Shown here: one piece after another, positions 1 through 8,951 of the stretch
Numbering within the stretch: position 1 is the stretch's first letter
Layout of the letters: the number at the start of each line of letters is the position of its first letter
Origin: Shimia sp051201625
Lineage (GTDB): Bacteria > Pseudomonadota > Alphaproteobacteria > Rhodobacterales > Rhodobacteraceae
Direction of reading: 5' to 3'
Assembly: GCF_051201625.1 (NCBI RefSeq)
Contig: NZ_CP179203.1
Coordinates: 1,364,001 to 1,428,000 of the forward strand
DNA length: 64,000 nucleotides
Made by a program: the position numbers and the translations under genes
Notes under the pieces: model-generated
The model's input: the letters and a program-made list of their open reading frames with translations, nothing else
Database searches by the model: none
Told to the model about the DNA's origin: nothing

Positions 1-1746
1 GCTGAAGACGAAGAACAGAAAAATACCGCGATTGTGGACACTTCGTCCGCTAATCGGGGTGTGACGCTGGCTGCAGGAACGTCTGAAAAGCTGGACCGTA
101 CGGATGACCCTGTGCGGATGTACCTGCGTGAGATGGGCTCTGTCGAATTACTAAGTCGCGAAGGAGAGATCGCGATTGCCAAACGGATCGAGGCGGGCAG
201 AAATACGATGATAGCTGGGCTTTGCGAGAGCCCACTTACATTTCAAGCTATCACGATCTGGCGTGACGAACTCTTGTCCGAAGAAATTCTCTTGCGCGAC
301 GTCATCGATTTGGAAACCACTTTTGGCAACCAACTGGGTGAGGACGAAGAACAAGAAACAGTTGTCGAAGCCGCAAACGTAAGCACTGCTCCAAATAAAG
401 AACAGGAGCAGGAGTTGGACGCTGACGGCAACCCGATTGCAACTGATGATGAAGACGATGAGGACGAACAGGCCAATATGTCTCTGGCTGCGATGGAGGC
501 CGCGCTCAAGCCGCAGGTGTTAGAGACTTTAGATATCATCGCTCGGGACTTTGCTTTGCTGAGTGAAATGCAAGATGCTCGGATCTCGGCGACGCTGAAT
601 GAAGATGATAGCTTCACTAACAAAGAGGAAGACACTTACCAGAAGCTGCGGTCAGAGATTGTCGAACTCGTGAATGAACTTCACCTCCACAACAACCGCA
701 TCGAGGCACTGATAGACCAGCTTTACGGTATCAATCGCCGCGTCATGCAAATTGACTCCGCGATGGTCAAGCTCGCCGACCAGGCCCGCATTAACCGCCG
801 CGAGTTCATCGATGCTTATCGCGGTCGTGAACTCGATCCTACTTGGCTGGACGACATGTCGCAAAAGTCTGGTCGTGGCTGGCAAATGTTTATGGAGCGC
901 TCGAGCGATAAGGTCCAAGAACTGCGTAACGACATGGCTCAGGTTGGTCAGTATGTAGGTCTTGACGTTCCGGAATTCCGTCGCATCGTCCAGCAGGTCC
1001 AAAAGGGTGAAAAAGAAGCACGCCAAGCCAAGAAGGAAATGGTGGAGGCCAATTTACGGCTTGTGATTTCGATAGCTAAAAAATACACCAACCGCGGCTT
1101 GCAATTCCTTGATCTGATTCAGGAAGGCAACATCGGCCTCATGAAGGCCGTTGATAAATTTGAATACCGTCGTGGTTACAAATTTTCCACTTACGCAACA
1201 TGGTGGATCCGGCAGGCTATTACTCGCTCTATTGCAGATCAGGCGCGCACCATCCGTATTCCGGTTCACATGATAGAGACAATAAACAAACTGGTCCGTA
1301 CCGGCCGCCAGATGCTGCACGAAATTGGTCGTGAGCCAACACCAGAGGAATTGGCAGAAAAATTGCAGATGCCGCTCGAGAAAGTGCGTAAGGTGATGAA
1401 AATTGCCAAGGAGCCAATCTCGCTCGAAACACCAATCGGCGATGAGGAAGACAGCCAATTAGGTGACTTTATTGAAGACAAGAATGCGGTACTACCGTTA
1501 GACAGCGCGATCCAAGAGAATCTGAAAGAGACCACAACGCGTGTCCTCGCGTCTCTTACACCTCGTGAGGAACGGGTGTTGCGTATGCGGTTTGGCATTG
1601 GAATGAACACTGATCACACACTTGAGGAAGTTGGCCAGCAGTTCAGTGTTACCCGAGAACGTATTCGTCAAATCGAGGCTAAGGCATTACGCAAGTTGAA
1701 GCATCCGAGTCGCAGCCGCAAACTCAGATCTTTCCTCGATCAGTAA
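1..1746 (+). CDS. rpoD: RNA polymerase primary sigma factor RpoD, 5' truncated by window edge
   Basis: Housekeeping sigma-70 that directs RNA polymerase to most promoters. The reading frame is open from base 1, so the N-terminal part lies outside the window; 581 residues are visible. An acidic non-conserved spacer (about residues 105-165, many D/E) is followed by region 1.2-2.4 sequence, including FSTYATWWIRQAI (-10 recognition and melting). The C-terminus carries the region 4.2 helix-turn-helix, with TRERIRQIEAKALRKL and SRKLRSFLD. No clear terminator follows the stop. Identification is secure; only the true start is unseen. Confidence 0.97.
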   Translation, partial: AEDEEQKNTAIVDTSSANRGVTLAAGTSEKLDRTDDPVRMYLREMGSVELLSREGEIAIAKRIEAGRNTMIAGLCESPLTFQAITIWRDELLSEEILLRDVIDLETTFGNQLGEDEEQETVVEAANVSTAPNKEQEQELDADGNPIATDDEDDEDEQANMSLAAMEAALKPQVLETLDIIARDFALLSEMQDARISATLNEDDSFTNKEEDTYQKLRSEIVELVNELHLHNNRIEALIDQLYGINRRVMQIDSAMVKLADQARINRREFIDAYRGRELDPTWLDDMSQKSGRGWQMFMERSSDKVQELRNDMAQVGQYVGLDVPEFRRIVQQVQKGEKEARQAKKEMVEANLRLVISIAKKYTNRGLQFLDLIQEGNIGLMKAVDKFEYRRGYKFSTYATWWIRQAITRSIADQARTIRIPVHMIETINKLVRTGRQMLHEIGREPTPEELAEKLQMPLEKVRKVMKIAKEPISLETPIGDEEDSQLGDFIEDKNAVLPLDSAIQENLKETTTRVLASLTPREERVLRMRFGIGMNTDHTLEEVGQQFSVTRERIRQIEAKALRKLKHPSRSRKLRSFLDQ

Positions 1747-1835
1747 TCCGATTACCCTAGAGGTACGAATGATTTCGCATCTGTCCAACTTGTTAAAATT
1801 TTAGACTTGCACTGATTAACTGGCGTGGAGTTCTT

Positions 1836-2126
1836 ATGTCGTTTTTAAAAAAGCTATTCGGTGGCAATGGGCGAGAGGGCGTATCCAGCTCTGAAGTAGT
1901 AGAGCATGAAGGCTTTATGATTTATCCTGAACCCACTAACGAAGGTGGCACGTATCGGGTGTCAGCTCGAATTGAAAAAGTTATTAACGACGAGTTACGA
2001 AGCCAGCGTCTATTGCGAGCGGACACGAGCAGCAACGAGGAAGAAGCCAGCCGAACCTCTATTTTAAAGGCCAAGCAGGTCATAGATGAGCGTGGCGAAA
2101 AATTATTCGATGGCCCAAGTGCCTGA
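1836..2126 (+). CDS. HlyU-family small protein
   Basis: A 96-residue protein starting MSFLKKLFGG, matching the HlyU family (Pfam HlyU). The Vibrio founding member activates hemolysin expression, but most alphaproteobacterial copies are uncharacterised. Visible features are the basic N-terminal patch, a central HEGFMIYPEP/GGTYRVSARIEK block typical of the family, and a charged C-terminal helix. The ATG has a GGAG-like site upstream (tggcgtggag). It stands alone 89 bp after rpoD and may be transcribed separately. The regulatory role is family inference only. Confidence 0.7.
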   Translation: MSFLKKLFGGNGREGVSSSEVVEHEGFMIYPEPTNEGGTYRVSARIEKVINDELRSQRLLRADTSSNEEEASRTSILKAKQVIDERGEKLFDGPSA

Positions 2127-2790
2127 TGAGAGCTTCGGGGTGAAAATTAGTTCTGCCGTGCAATCGTCTCAATATTGAGCTCGTACGACGCTCTGGATAC
2201 CCACTCTCTAAGGACATAATGAGAAGTAATGCTGAGATTTAGATGGAACAATTTTATAATTATTTTAGCTGATTGCGGTAGTCGATAACGGCAAAATTGA
2301 TTTAACTCTTTTGAACATTTAAATTTGGATTTTGAGTGTAGTAAGCCAGCACCTGATTTTTACGTGACTCCTTAACCGATTGATTAAATTTGGCAATTCT
2401 TGTTTTGGGTAGACGAGTAAACCAATTGTTAATTCCGTACTGTGTCAAACGATTGTTTCGACGTGGTCAGCGAAGCTAATGGGCGGCGGCGCAACTAACT
2501 TTCAGGCTTCTATCAAATCCAATTCAAGGATTTCCAGTATAGCGGCGAATGGCGTCAACTGTGCTGAACCGCCTTGATTATTTTTTACGCTAGAACGCAG
2601 ACTGGAAAAATCTGTATCGCGAGAATGGGATAACTCCAAAGCCTTCGATACACTTTATACGGGTGAAAAATAGGCATCTTAGATGAAGGTCTTTCAAAGT
2701 TGTGATTTAGTACATCGCAATGATTACTTCCTTTACGATTGGGTGCGGCCTACACTTTCAACTTAACGCAAAAGTTTGAACCTTTAGTAC
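2127..2790. other. gene-free intergenic stretch
   Basis: About 660 AT-rich bases with no reading frame longer than about 60 codons, no tRNA and no convincing terminator. It presumably contains the promoter of the downstream secreted-protein pair. I recognise nothing else in it. Confidence 0.6.
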
Positions 2791-3219
2791 GTGGGAGGGC
2801 AGGTTATCAAACGGATCATATTCTTCGGTGTTGCCTCGCTGATCGCCTGCACTGACTCAGCTTTGACGGGTGATTTTCGCACGTCAAACGGAGTACGGGT
2901 AAACCCTGTAAATGCGCAAGTTTTTGAGGTGATTGCACGGCCAGGTGATCTTCAAGTGCTGGATTTTTGGTGTGGTGCAGGTGAGTATGCGCGCCGGGTA
3001 TTGGACGCACCGGGCCGCGCTCGTGTGTACGTTGTTAGTGAGGCGGGTCCAGGTGCTGTTTCAGACAGTAAATCGACGGTCCAATTTTCCCTAAGCCCGC
3101 CCAAACAGACGCAGGGTGCTCTTGGCCACACGAGCTATTGGGGCCCAAATATTGGATCTCAGGCGAGTGTTGTCGAAGCGGGTAGCCGGTGTCGCACACA
3201 GCTGCGTTTCGACGACTAA
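2791..3219 (+). CDS. small exported protein, paralogue A of a tandem pair (DFWC family)
   Basis: Function unknown. About 140 residues with a hydrophobic N-terminus ending in LIAC, which fits a lipoprotein box, so it may be a periplasmic lipoprotein. The core FEVIARPG...LDFWCGAGEYARR and a C-terminal Cys (SRCRTQ) are shared with the next gene. I know the pattern as a recurrent small secreted family in Rhodobacteraceae, with the two cysteines possibly forming a disulfide. The start is uncertain. The listed GTG at 2791 has no Shine-Dalgarno site. By alignment with the paralogue (MIKKIL) the start should be the GTT at 2803, preceded by GGGAGG at 2793-2798. Confidence 0.6.
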   Translation: MGGQVIKRIIFFGVASLIACTDSALTGDFRTSNGVRVNPVNAQVFEVIARPGDLQVLDFWCGAGEYARRVLDAPGRARVYVVSEAGPGAVSDSKSTVQFSLSPPKQTQGALGHTSYWGPNIGSQASVVEAGSRCRTQLRFDD

Positions 3220-3270
3220 TTTCATTGAGTGGACCGGGTATTATAGTGCTCCGGACAGCAAGAGGTTTTT

Positions 3271-3681
3271 ATGATTAAAAAAATTTTAAAGGTTGTGATT
3301 CTGACGTTAGCGGTCACTGTTGCGTCGCAATCTGCAGCGTTCTTATCAGTCAATAATCAAACGGTTAATCAAGTAAATGCTAATGAGATTGAGGTTTTGG
3401 GCAAACCGGGTATTCGCAAAAAAGATTTTTGGTGTGCTGTTGGCGACTACCTTTCTCGTAATAAAGTATCGTGGAGAACCAAAGTTTATGTAAAGAGTGG
3501 CATTGGACAAGGGATCACGGCATCTTCGAATAATGCGGTGGTTTTCACTCTTAATCCGAAGGTTTCTGGCGTGGAGATTTACACAAAAAATCTGGTTACA
3601 GACATTTTGGCTGTTGGCTATGGCAGGAGTGTTACCGGTGCTTTTGACGAATGCCGCTTTCTTTTGCTTGGCTTCTTCTGA
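3271..3681 (+). CDS. small secreted protein, paralogue B of a tandem pair (DFWC family)
   Basis: Function unknown. 136 residues with a clear Sec signal peptide (basic MIKKILK, hydrophobic core, probable cleavage after ASQSA). The mature part holds VNQVNANEIEVLGKPG and KDFWCAVGDYLSR, homologous to paralogue A, and a C-terminal DECR cysteine. The ATG follows AGAGG at a 5-base spacing. It lies 51 bp downstream of paralogue A in the same direction and looks like a local duplication with considerable divergence. It could be a periplasmic or secreted small protein; no enzymatic motif is visible. Confidence 0.65.
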   Translation: MIKKILKVVILTLAVTVASQSAAFLSVNNQTVNQVNANEIEVLGKPGIRKKDFWCAVGDYLSRNKVSWRTKVYVKSGIGQGITASSNNAVVFTLNPKVSGVEIYTKNLVTDILAVGYGRSVTGAFDECRFLLLGFF

Positions 3682-4145
3682 TCCGTAATTATTAAGTGAC
3701 CCGTTCACTGATCATCGTAAAGATTTTACGCCCAATGGTGCGTGCGAATTTAACTTTGGTACGGAGAAATGGTATGGTTTTCTGTGGAGGACGCGAGAGA
3801 TGATCCTGCTAGCTAGGTAGACGTCCTGAGGTGGTCTTTTTTAGGAGAACATCGACCCAAAGGTGCGACGCGACTTTCCAATTTTTTCATTATTTTGCCT
3901 GCAAAAAAAAGTGGGGGTAAAGCTGTATTTTTCAAGTTGACCTAGGAGAATTGAAACATTTGAGAATATTGACCACTGAAAGAAATGAAAGCAAAACGGT
4001 GCCTTTATAATTTTTGTGGCTTATGTTGGGGTATGATTTGCGTACTACCCAAAATTTTGTAGCTGTCCTATAGTACATGTGAATAGGTGGAGCCTCGCTC
4101 CACGTGGGGCGAAAATTTAAGATAATCGGACAGGGGGACAAGCCC
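3682..4145. other. intergenic region upstream of nrdR with inverted repeats
   Basis: 464 bases without a convincing gene. It contains a weak hairpin-plus-T-run arrangement (AGGACG near 3787 pairing with CGTCCT near 3822, then a T run near 3837-3841) that may terminate the upstream transcript, and the perfect hairpin at 4087-4103 listed separately. Confidence 0.4.
4087..4103 (+). repeat. perfect 7-bp inverted repeat in the nrdR leader
   Basis: GTGGAGC-CTC-GCTCCAC forms a perfect stem with a 3-base loop, 43 bp upstream of the nrdR start. No T run follows, so it is not an intrinsic terminator. It could be an mRNA leader structure or an operator. It does not resemble the NrdR box consensus as I know it. 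Confidence 0.5.
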
Positions 4146-4613
4146 ATGCGCTGCCCGTTTTGCGGAAACATCGACACTCAGGTCAAGGACTCTCGTCCGG
4201 CAGAGGATCACGTATCAATTCGACGTCGGCGATTTTGTCCCGCGTGTGGAGGTCGTTTCACGACGTATGAGCGGGTACAATTGCGCGATCTTGTTGTGGT
4301 CAAATCTAACGGGCGAAGAGAAGATTTTGATAGGGACAAGGTAGAACGGTCAATTCGTATCTCTATGCAGAAGCGACCAGTAGAACCGGACCGTATTGAT
4401 CAGATGATTTCAGGTATTGTCCGAAGGTTAGAAAGTACGGGTGAGACTGATATTCAATCCAAGACCATCGGTGAAATTGTTATGGAAGCATTAGCCCGGA
4501 TTGATACAGTTGCATATGTGCGTTTTGCCAGTGTGTACAAAAACTTTCAGGCTGCTGATGATTTTGACAAGTTCGTAAGTGAACTTCGGCCCGACACTCA
4601 ACCTGAGGAATAA
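4146..4613 (+). CDS. nrdR: transcriptional repressor NrdR
   Basis: ATP-cone repressor of ribonucleotide reductase genes. 155 residues with an N-terminal zinc ribbon (C3, C6, C31, C34: MRCPFCG and FCPACGGRFTTYERV), then an ATP-cone starting about residue 49 (VVKSNGRREDFDRDKVERS). The start is set at the ATG of MRCPFC, preceded by AGGGGGA. An upstream in-frame start would add 14 residues not found in the family. It heads the riboflavin cluster, as is common in alphaproteobacteria, and ends 2 bp before the proposed ribD start. Confidence 0.95.
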   Translation: MRCPFCGNIDTQVKDSRPAEDHVSIRRRRFCPACGGRFTTYERVQLRDLVVVKSNGRREDFDRDKVERSIRISMQKRPVEPDRIDQMISGIVRRLESTGETDIQSKTIGEIVMEALARIDTVAYVRFASVYKNFQAADDFDKFVSELRPDTQPEE

Positions 4614-4615
4614 AT

Positions 4616-5713
4616 CTGACTGACACCCGTTATATGGCGCTTGCTCTTTTGCTAGGGCGGCGCGGTCAGGGGCGTTGCTGGCCCAATCCCGCCGTTGGTT
4701 GCGTTATCGTGCTAAACGAAAGGATCGTTGGACGAGGCTGGACCCAGCCTGGTGGTCGCCCGCATGCCGAAGTGGTAGCTTTAAAACAAGCAGGTGAATT
4801 TGCCAGAGGGGCCACCGCCTATGTGACTCTTGAGCCGTGCGCCCATCATGGGCAGACTCCACCCTGCGCTGAGGCGCTGATTTCTGCTGGGGTAAGTCGT
4901 GTTGTAATTGGAGTGCGGGACAGTGATGCGCGGGTATCTGGGCAGGGCTTGGCAATGTTGCAGGCTGCAGGTATCAAAGTTGTTGAGGGGGTGCTCTCAA
5001 ACGAGGCAGCCGATGACTTGCAAGGCTTTTTTCTGAAAACCGACCTCGGGCGCCCTTTCCTAACATTGAAACTTGCTACCAGCCTCGATGGCCGGATCGC
5101 GACTTCGGTTGGAGAAAGCCAATGGATTACTGGTCCAGAGGCGCGGCGCCGTGTGCACGCCATGCGTATGCGTCATGATGCTGTGATGGTGGGTGCAGGG
5201 ACGGTTCGTGTTGACAATCCGTCGCTTACTGTTCGTTCACTTGGCGTAGAGCACCAGCCAGTGCGAGTTATTGTATCACGTAGAGTGGATATTCCTCTCA
5301 TGAGCGAACTGGCGCGTACTGCCAAGCAAGTCCCTGTTTGGATAGCCCATGGTCCGGATGCCGATGCCACCCTGTTGCGCACATGGCGAAACATTGGGGC
5401 TGAGTTATTGCCTTGTCGTTTAGATGGCGTAAACCTGTCACCGATCTCCGTGATGAACTCTCTTGGATCGCGCGGACTGACGCGTGTCTTTTGTGAGGGC
5501 GGCGGTGGATTAGCAGCATCTTTACTTAAAGCTGACCTTGTTGACGAGTTGGTAACTTTTTCTGCTGGGATGATTTTAGGTGCTGAGGGTTATCCGGCAG
5601 TTGGTGCCCTCGAAGTTGAACGACTCCAGCAAGCGCCGCAGTTTGAGTTGAAGTCGCATGGCGGGGTTGGTGCAGATATGTTTGCAGTCTGGCATCGGGA
5701 AGAACCGCACTAA
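4616..5713 (+). CDS. ribD: bifunctional riboflavin deaminase/reductase RibD
   Basis: Catalyses deamination and then reduction of the pyrimidine intermediate in riboflavin synthesis. The N-terminal deaminase carries HAEV and PCAHHGQTPPC (zinc ligands); the C-terminal RibD reductase domain contains TLKLATSLDGRIA. Family N-termini run x-T/Q-D-x-x-Y-M-A-R-A-L. Here the matching residues (TDTRYMALAL) begin at a CTG at 4616, preceded at 7 bases by GAGGA. The first canonical start (ATG 4634) removes six aligned residues and has no Shine-Dalgarno site. CTG initiation is my inference. The stop codon overlaps the stop of the converging kpsC by 3 bases. Confidence 0.9.
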   Translation: MTDTRYMALALLLGRRGQGRCWPNPAVGCVIVLNERIVGRGWTQPGGRPHAEVVALKQAGEFARGATAYVTLEPCAHHGQTPPCAEALISAGVSRVVIGVRDSDARVSGQGLAMLQAAGIKVVEGVLSNEAADDLQGFFLKTDLGRPFLTLKLATSLDGRIATSVGESQWITGPEARRRVHAMRMRHDAVMVGAGTVRVDNPSLTVRSLGVEHQPVRVIVSRRVDIPLMSELARTAKQVPVWIAHGPDADATLLRTWRNIGAELLPCRLDGVNLSPISVMNSLGSRGLTRVFCEGGGGLAASLLKADLVDELVTFSAGMILGAEGYPAVGALEVERLQQAPQFELKSHGGVGADMFAVWHREEPH

Positions 5714-7731
5714 CGCCATAGGAATTTGTGGCTGATAAGTCGCCCTTGGATCTTAGAAAGCAAGCGGTTGACTGATCCAGGATAGGAAATTTCACCGGTT
5801 TTAAGGCGTTCAACGATGGTCTCGACGGAGCAGGGCAGGCCACTTGAGGGATCAAAATAGCGTGGATAATCGATAAGTGCGGCATGAACCAGACCTGCCA
5901 GATCAGGTTTTGCCTTTCGTCTTTTAGGGACTGTGCCTTGATCATTGGTTAGGCTCCACCCAGCGTAAAACGGTGCACCTGTGGTGACTACTTTGCACCC
6001 GCGTATCAAAGCTTCGAAACCGGTTAGGGACGTCATGGTCCAAACTTCGCTGACTTGGGCCAAAAGTGCAGCCATGTCCGCTTTTTCCAGTACCATGTCG
6101 GATAAATCAGCTGCGTCTGGGACAACACCTTTTCGTAATCCAGCTTCAACGTCTGGATGTGGTTTGTACAAAATGATTGCATCGGGGTTGGCTTCCCTAG
6201 TGATTAGAAGAAGATCTCTGTTAGTACAAACGGGACCGGCTCCGACTAAGATCGATGCATCGTCCTCGACCTGTCCCGTCACCAAAATTTTGTGACCTAC
6301 AGGCAATTTAAAATCCTTGCCGCCCAAGTTGTATTTGCTGAGCCCAAGCTCACGTAGACTGTCGATTAAGTTTTCAGCCCGAAGCCGTTGATCTGGGCGT
6401 AGATTTACACGCTTGGCAATCAAACGCTCGAGGCGGCTTTCTTTCGTGGGGTCGTAATAAATTCCAAGGTCGTCGCAAACTAATGACAAAGGTGGAACTA
6501 ATTCAGCGCCGAGCCCCCGAGAGCGCAGAAAGCCATCCTCGATGCGGGTGGCCCCCTGAGATCCGGGTTTGTTTGCCCAGACCATATCGGGACGATCCAA
6601 GGAGTGCTTGTTAAATGTCATGCGCGTTACGCGGCCAAATATCTTTTGCAACGGCCCACGTTTCCAGAGGCGCATTCCGATTGCGTTCCAACCTCTGCGA
6701 TCTTCACGCCAGGCACGGACGTTTGCGTCCAAGGCATTTACGCTGTCTTCCAAGGTGCATAGCCGGTCAAGGTTAGGATCATACCAAATAGGGTAGAGTA
6801 TCATGGCAGCGGCAAAAAGCTGTGCTCTTGTCAGTTTGCGTTCACGTCTGGCAACTGGGAACTCATCGGTTGTGAGCCCCCATCCGGCATAGAAAGGTTG
6901 ACCAAAAATTCGTGGTTTATGTCCAGCGAAGATAGCTTCAAAACCCATTTGTGATGAAACTGTGTAAACCCCTACTGCGCCGTCAAACAAAACCCAGGGG
7001 CTGTATGGCTCCGTGCACAGGGACACTCGGTCTGTTACGTCTTTCTGCCCGAAATATCCTGGGCGTTGACCGTCCAGAGTTTCTGGATGTGTTTTTATGA
7101 TCACTGGACAGCTTGGGTGTTCTTCCTGAGCCATAACCAACATTTCGCGAAATCGGTCGTCGCCTGCCTTGCTTGCAGTGACTGAGGCGTCGCCACGCGC
7201 TTGGTCAATTACCAAAACGTAGCCCGGAGCTGGGGATGTGAGTGTCGGGTCAACCCCAGAATATTTGGTTAGATGAGCGTCACGAATACGCGCGATTGCA
7301 CCGCGGGCTCGATTTAAGAGCGCGGTATCGTCCAGAGGGTTCATGGTAAGAATGTCTTCGAGGTCTGTCGGTACTGAGGGATCAAAATGTGGTCCCTTTT
7401 GGTCGATCAGCACACCTATTGGTGGCTCGGATGCGGTGCGTCCCGGGTGCAAAGATCGCAGAAACGCATCCTCTACAAACAAAGGTGATGCGTTTGTTGC
7501 TTTTGCCACTGCTTTTCCGCGATAAGCTGTTGGACTTTGTCCCCAGATGGCGATGAAGTCGCCTTCTTTGGGCAAGCCGAACCGAACATCATATCCTGCC
7601 AAGGACAGTATGCGCTTCAGTTGCCGTTGTTTGAAAAACCCACCGTTGAACGCAAACACCCGCCGGGATTTTGATTTTATGGCGGGTGCAATTGATGTGC
7701 GCAATTTAGCCGCCAGTACTAAGGCCGCCAA
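5710..7731 (-). CDS. kpsC: capsule polysaccharide beta-Kdo transferase KpsC-like
   Basis: Cytoplasmic glycosyltransferase of the KpsC family, which builds the poly-Kdo linker on the lysophospholipid anchor of ABC-exported capsules. 673 residues made of two homologous halves: FVEDAFLRSLHPG / RIEDGFLRSRGLGAEL, KTHPE / KPHPD, and QPFYAGWGLTTDE / APFYAGWSLTNDQ. This matches the dual Kdo-transferase architecture and normal length. The listed TTG start overlaps the upstream export gene by 26 bp, and an internal start is possible. It is the last gene of a three-gene capsule block. KpsM/KpsT (ABC transporter) are not in the window. Confidence 0.88.
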   Translation of the reverse strand: MAALVLAAKLRTSIAPAIKSKSRRVFAFNGGFFKQRQLKRILSLAGYDVRFGLPKEGDFIAIWGQSPTAYRGKAVAKATNASPLFVEDAFLRSLHPGRTASEPPIGVLIDQKGPHFDPSVPTDLEDILTMNPLDDTALLNRARGAIARIRDAHLTKYSGVDPTLTSPAPGYVLVIDQARGDASVTASKAGDDRFREMLVMAQEEHPSCPVIIKTHPETLDGQRPGYFGQKDVTDRVSLCTEPYSPWVLFDGAVGVYTVSSQMGFEAIFAGHKPRIFGQPFYAGWGLTTDEFPVARRERKLTRAQLFAAAMILYPIWYDPNLDRLCTLEDSVNALDANVRAWREDRRGWNAIGMRLWKRGPLQKIFGRVTRMTFNKHSLDRPDMVWANKPGSQGATRIEDGFLRSRGLGAELVPPLSLVCDDLGIYYDPTKESRLERLIAKRVNLRPDQRLRAENLIDSLRELGLSKYNLGGKDFKLPVGHKILVTGQVEDDASILVGAGPVCTNRDLLLITREANPDAIILYKPHPDVEAGLRKGVVPDAADLSDMVLEKADMAALLAQVSEVWTMTSLTGFEALIRGCKVVTTGAPFYAGWSLTNDQGTVPKRRKAKPDLAGLVHAALIDYPRYFDPSSGLPCSVETIVERLKTGEISYPGSVNRLLSKIQGRLISHKFLWR

Positions 7732-8854
7732 CAGCTAACAGTGTATCGGCGCTAGTCAAGGTGCCGGTTAAGGCGCCAATGGTCTTGTTCCATGTCGTAA
7801 TTGGCGCCTCAGTGACGTAGAGCGTATCACCATCACGTACGACGAAATCCCGAGCAATGAACATTCCGTTTGGTGCGGTCATGTCGAGGACATATACCAG
7901 GCGCTGAGCTCCTTTGAGATCTGAGCGCCCAAGAACCTGATTAGAAACGATTTCATCTTCGTTACGGAAAATAAAAACACCTGTTGGATCACTGCTGGTG
8001 GTTTGCAGCCCACCAACTTGAGCCAGTGCTTCAATGGCAGAAAGATCCTTGGTGGTGAAGTTCACCCGATCCTGCGACCCGGTTGCGCCCAAGGCGGTAA
8101 AGGCTCGCGTATCTTCTTCCACTAGAATACGGTCTCCACCACGCAGCGCGATATCAAGTTCAGGATGGTCGTAAAGGTCTTGGAACCAAATTTTCCCAGA
8201 TGACTTTCCTCGCAGCACGGTAACCATCGCAATTTCTGGGATAATTGTCACACCACCGGCGTTTGCAAGCATGGTGGATAGAGTGCGGGTCGGTCGTTCG
8301 ATTGGGTAAACGCCTTGCGCTCCAACGGAACCGATCAAAGATACTGTTGAACCATCACCAGCAGCACGACGAACTTCGACCTGTGGATCGGGTGTTTGTT
8401 CCTCCAGCTTTGCTGAAATGATGCGGCGGATCCCTTCCGGTGTGTTGCCAGCTGCGCGAATACGGCCAGCGTAGGGCACAAAAATAAAACCGGCGCCATC
8501 CACCTGAACTTCGTCCAGCACAGCTGCAACTTGGCCTTCGGGACCAAGCAGGGGTTTGTCAACATTTTCCCAAATTGTAAGTGCCAAGATATCTCCAGGC
8601 CGGATTGTGTCTGACCCCAGTTGCCCCGCGTTTTTGAACGTGCTGTCAAATCCGAGTGCAGGTACGACGGCAGTAGCTCTAGTAACCCGATCATTAACAG
8701 CGACAACAAATGCATCACCCTCTCGTTGAACAGAACCTGAATAAATTTCGCGCTTGGTTGGGCCAGAACGTGGTATAAGAGCGCACGATGACACCATGGC
8801 TAACAAGGCCACGACGGCGAAGTACTTCGCACACCGAGTTTCTAAATGTCTCAC
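7706..8854 (-). CDS. capsular polysaccharide export outer-membrane lipoprotein (Wza/CtrA/KpsD-like)
   Basis: Periplasmic/outer-membrane polysaccharide export protein. The N-terminal lipoprotein signal is AMVSSC. The Poly_export domain begins near DILALTIWENVD and continues through VPYAGRIRAAGNT, followed by SLBB-type beta-grasp repeats (GSVGAQGVYPIERPTRTLS). The GTG start has GGAG 9 bases upstream. The C-terminus ends in hydrophobic, glycine-rich sequence. Genes either side are kpsS- and kpsC-like, so it should form the channel for a Kdo-anchored capsule. The ABC partners must be encoded elsewhere. Confidence 0.88.
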   Translation of the reverse strand: MRHLETRCAKYFAVVALLAMVSSCALIPRSGPTKREIYSGSVQREGDAFVVAVNDRVTRATAVVPALGFDSTFKNAGQLGSDTIRPGDILALTIWENVDKPLLGPEGQVAAVLDEVQVDGAGFIFVPYAGRIRAAGNTPEGIRRIISAKLEEQTPDPQVEVRRAAGDGSTVSLIGSVGAQGVYPIERPTRTLSTMLANAGGVTIIPEIAMVTVLRGKSSGKIWFQDLYDHPELDIALRGGDRILVEEDTRAFTALGATGSQDRVNFTTKDLSAIEALAQVGGLQTTSSDPTGVFIFRNEDEIVSNQVLGRSDLKGAQRLVYVLDMTAPNGMFIARDFVVRDGDTLYVTEAPITTWNKTIGALTGTLTSADTLLAVGGLSTGG

Positions 8855-8951
8855 TGCTCGGTCTCCTCGACCAATTATTATTGTGCCTCAGTTTTTTTCC
8901 CAAACGCTAAGGGAGTCTTTGCCAAAAATCTAGCGTTAGACCCTGTATTAG

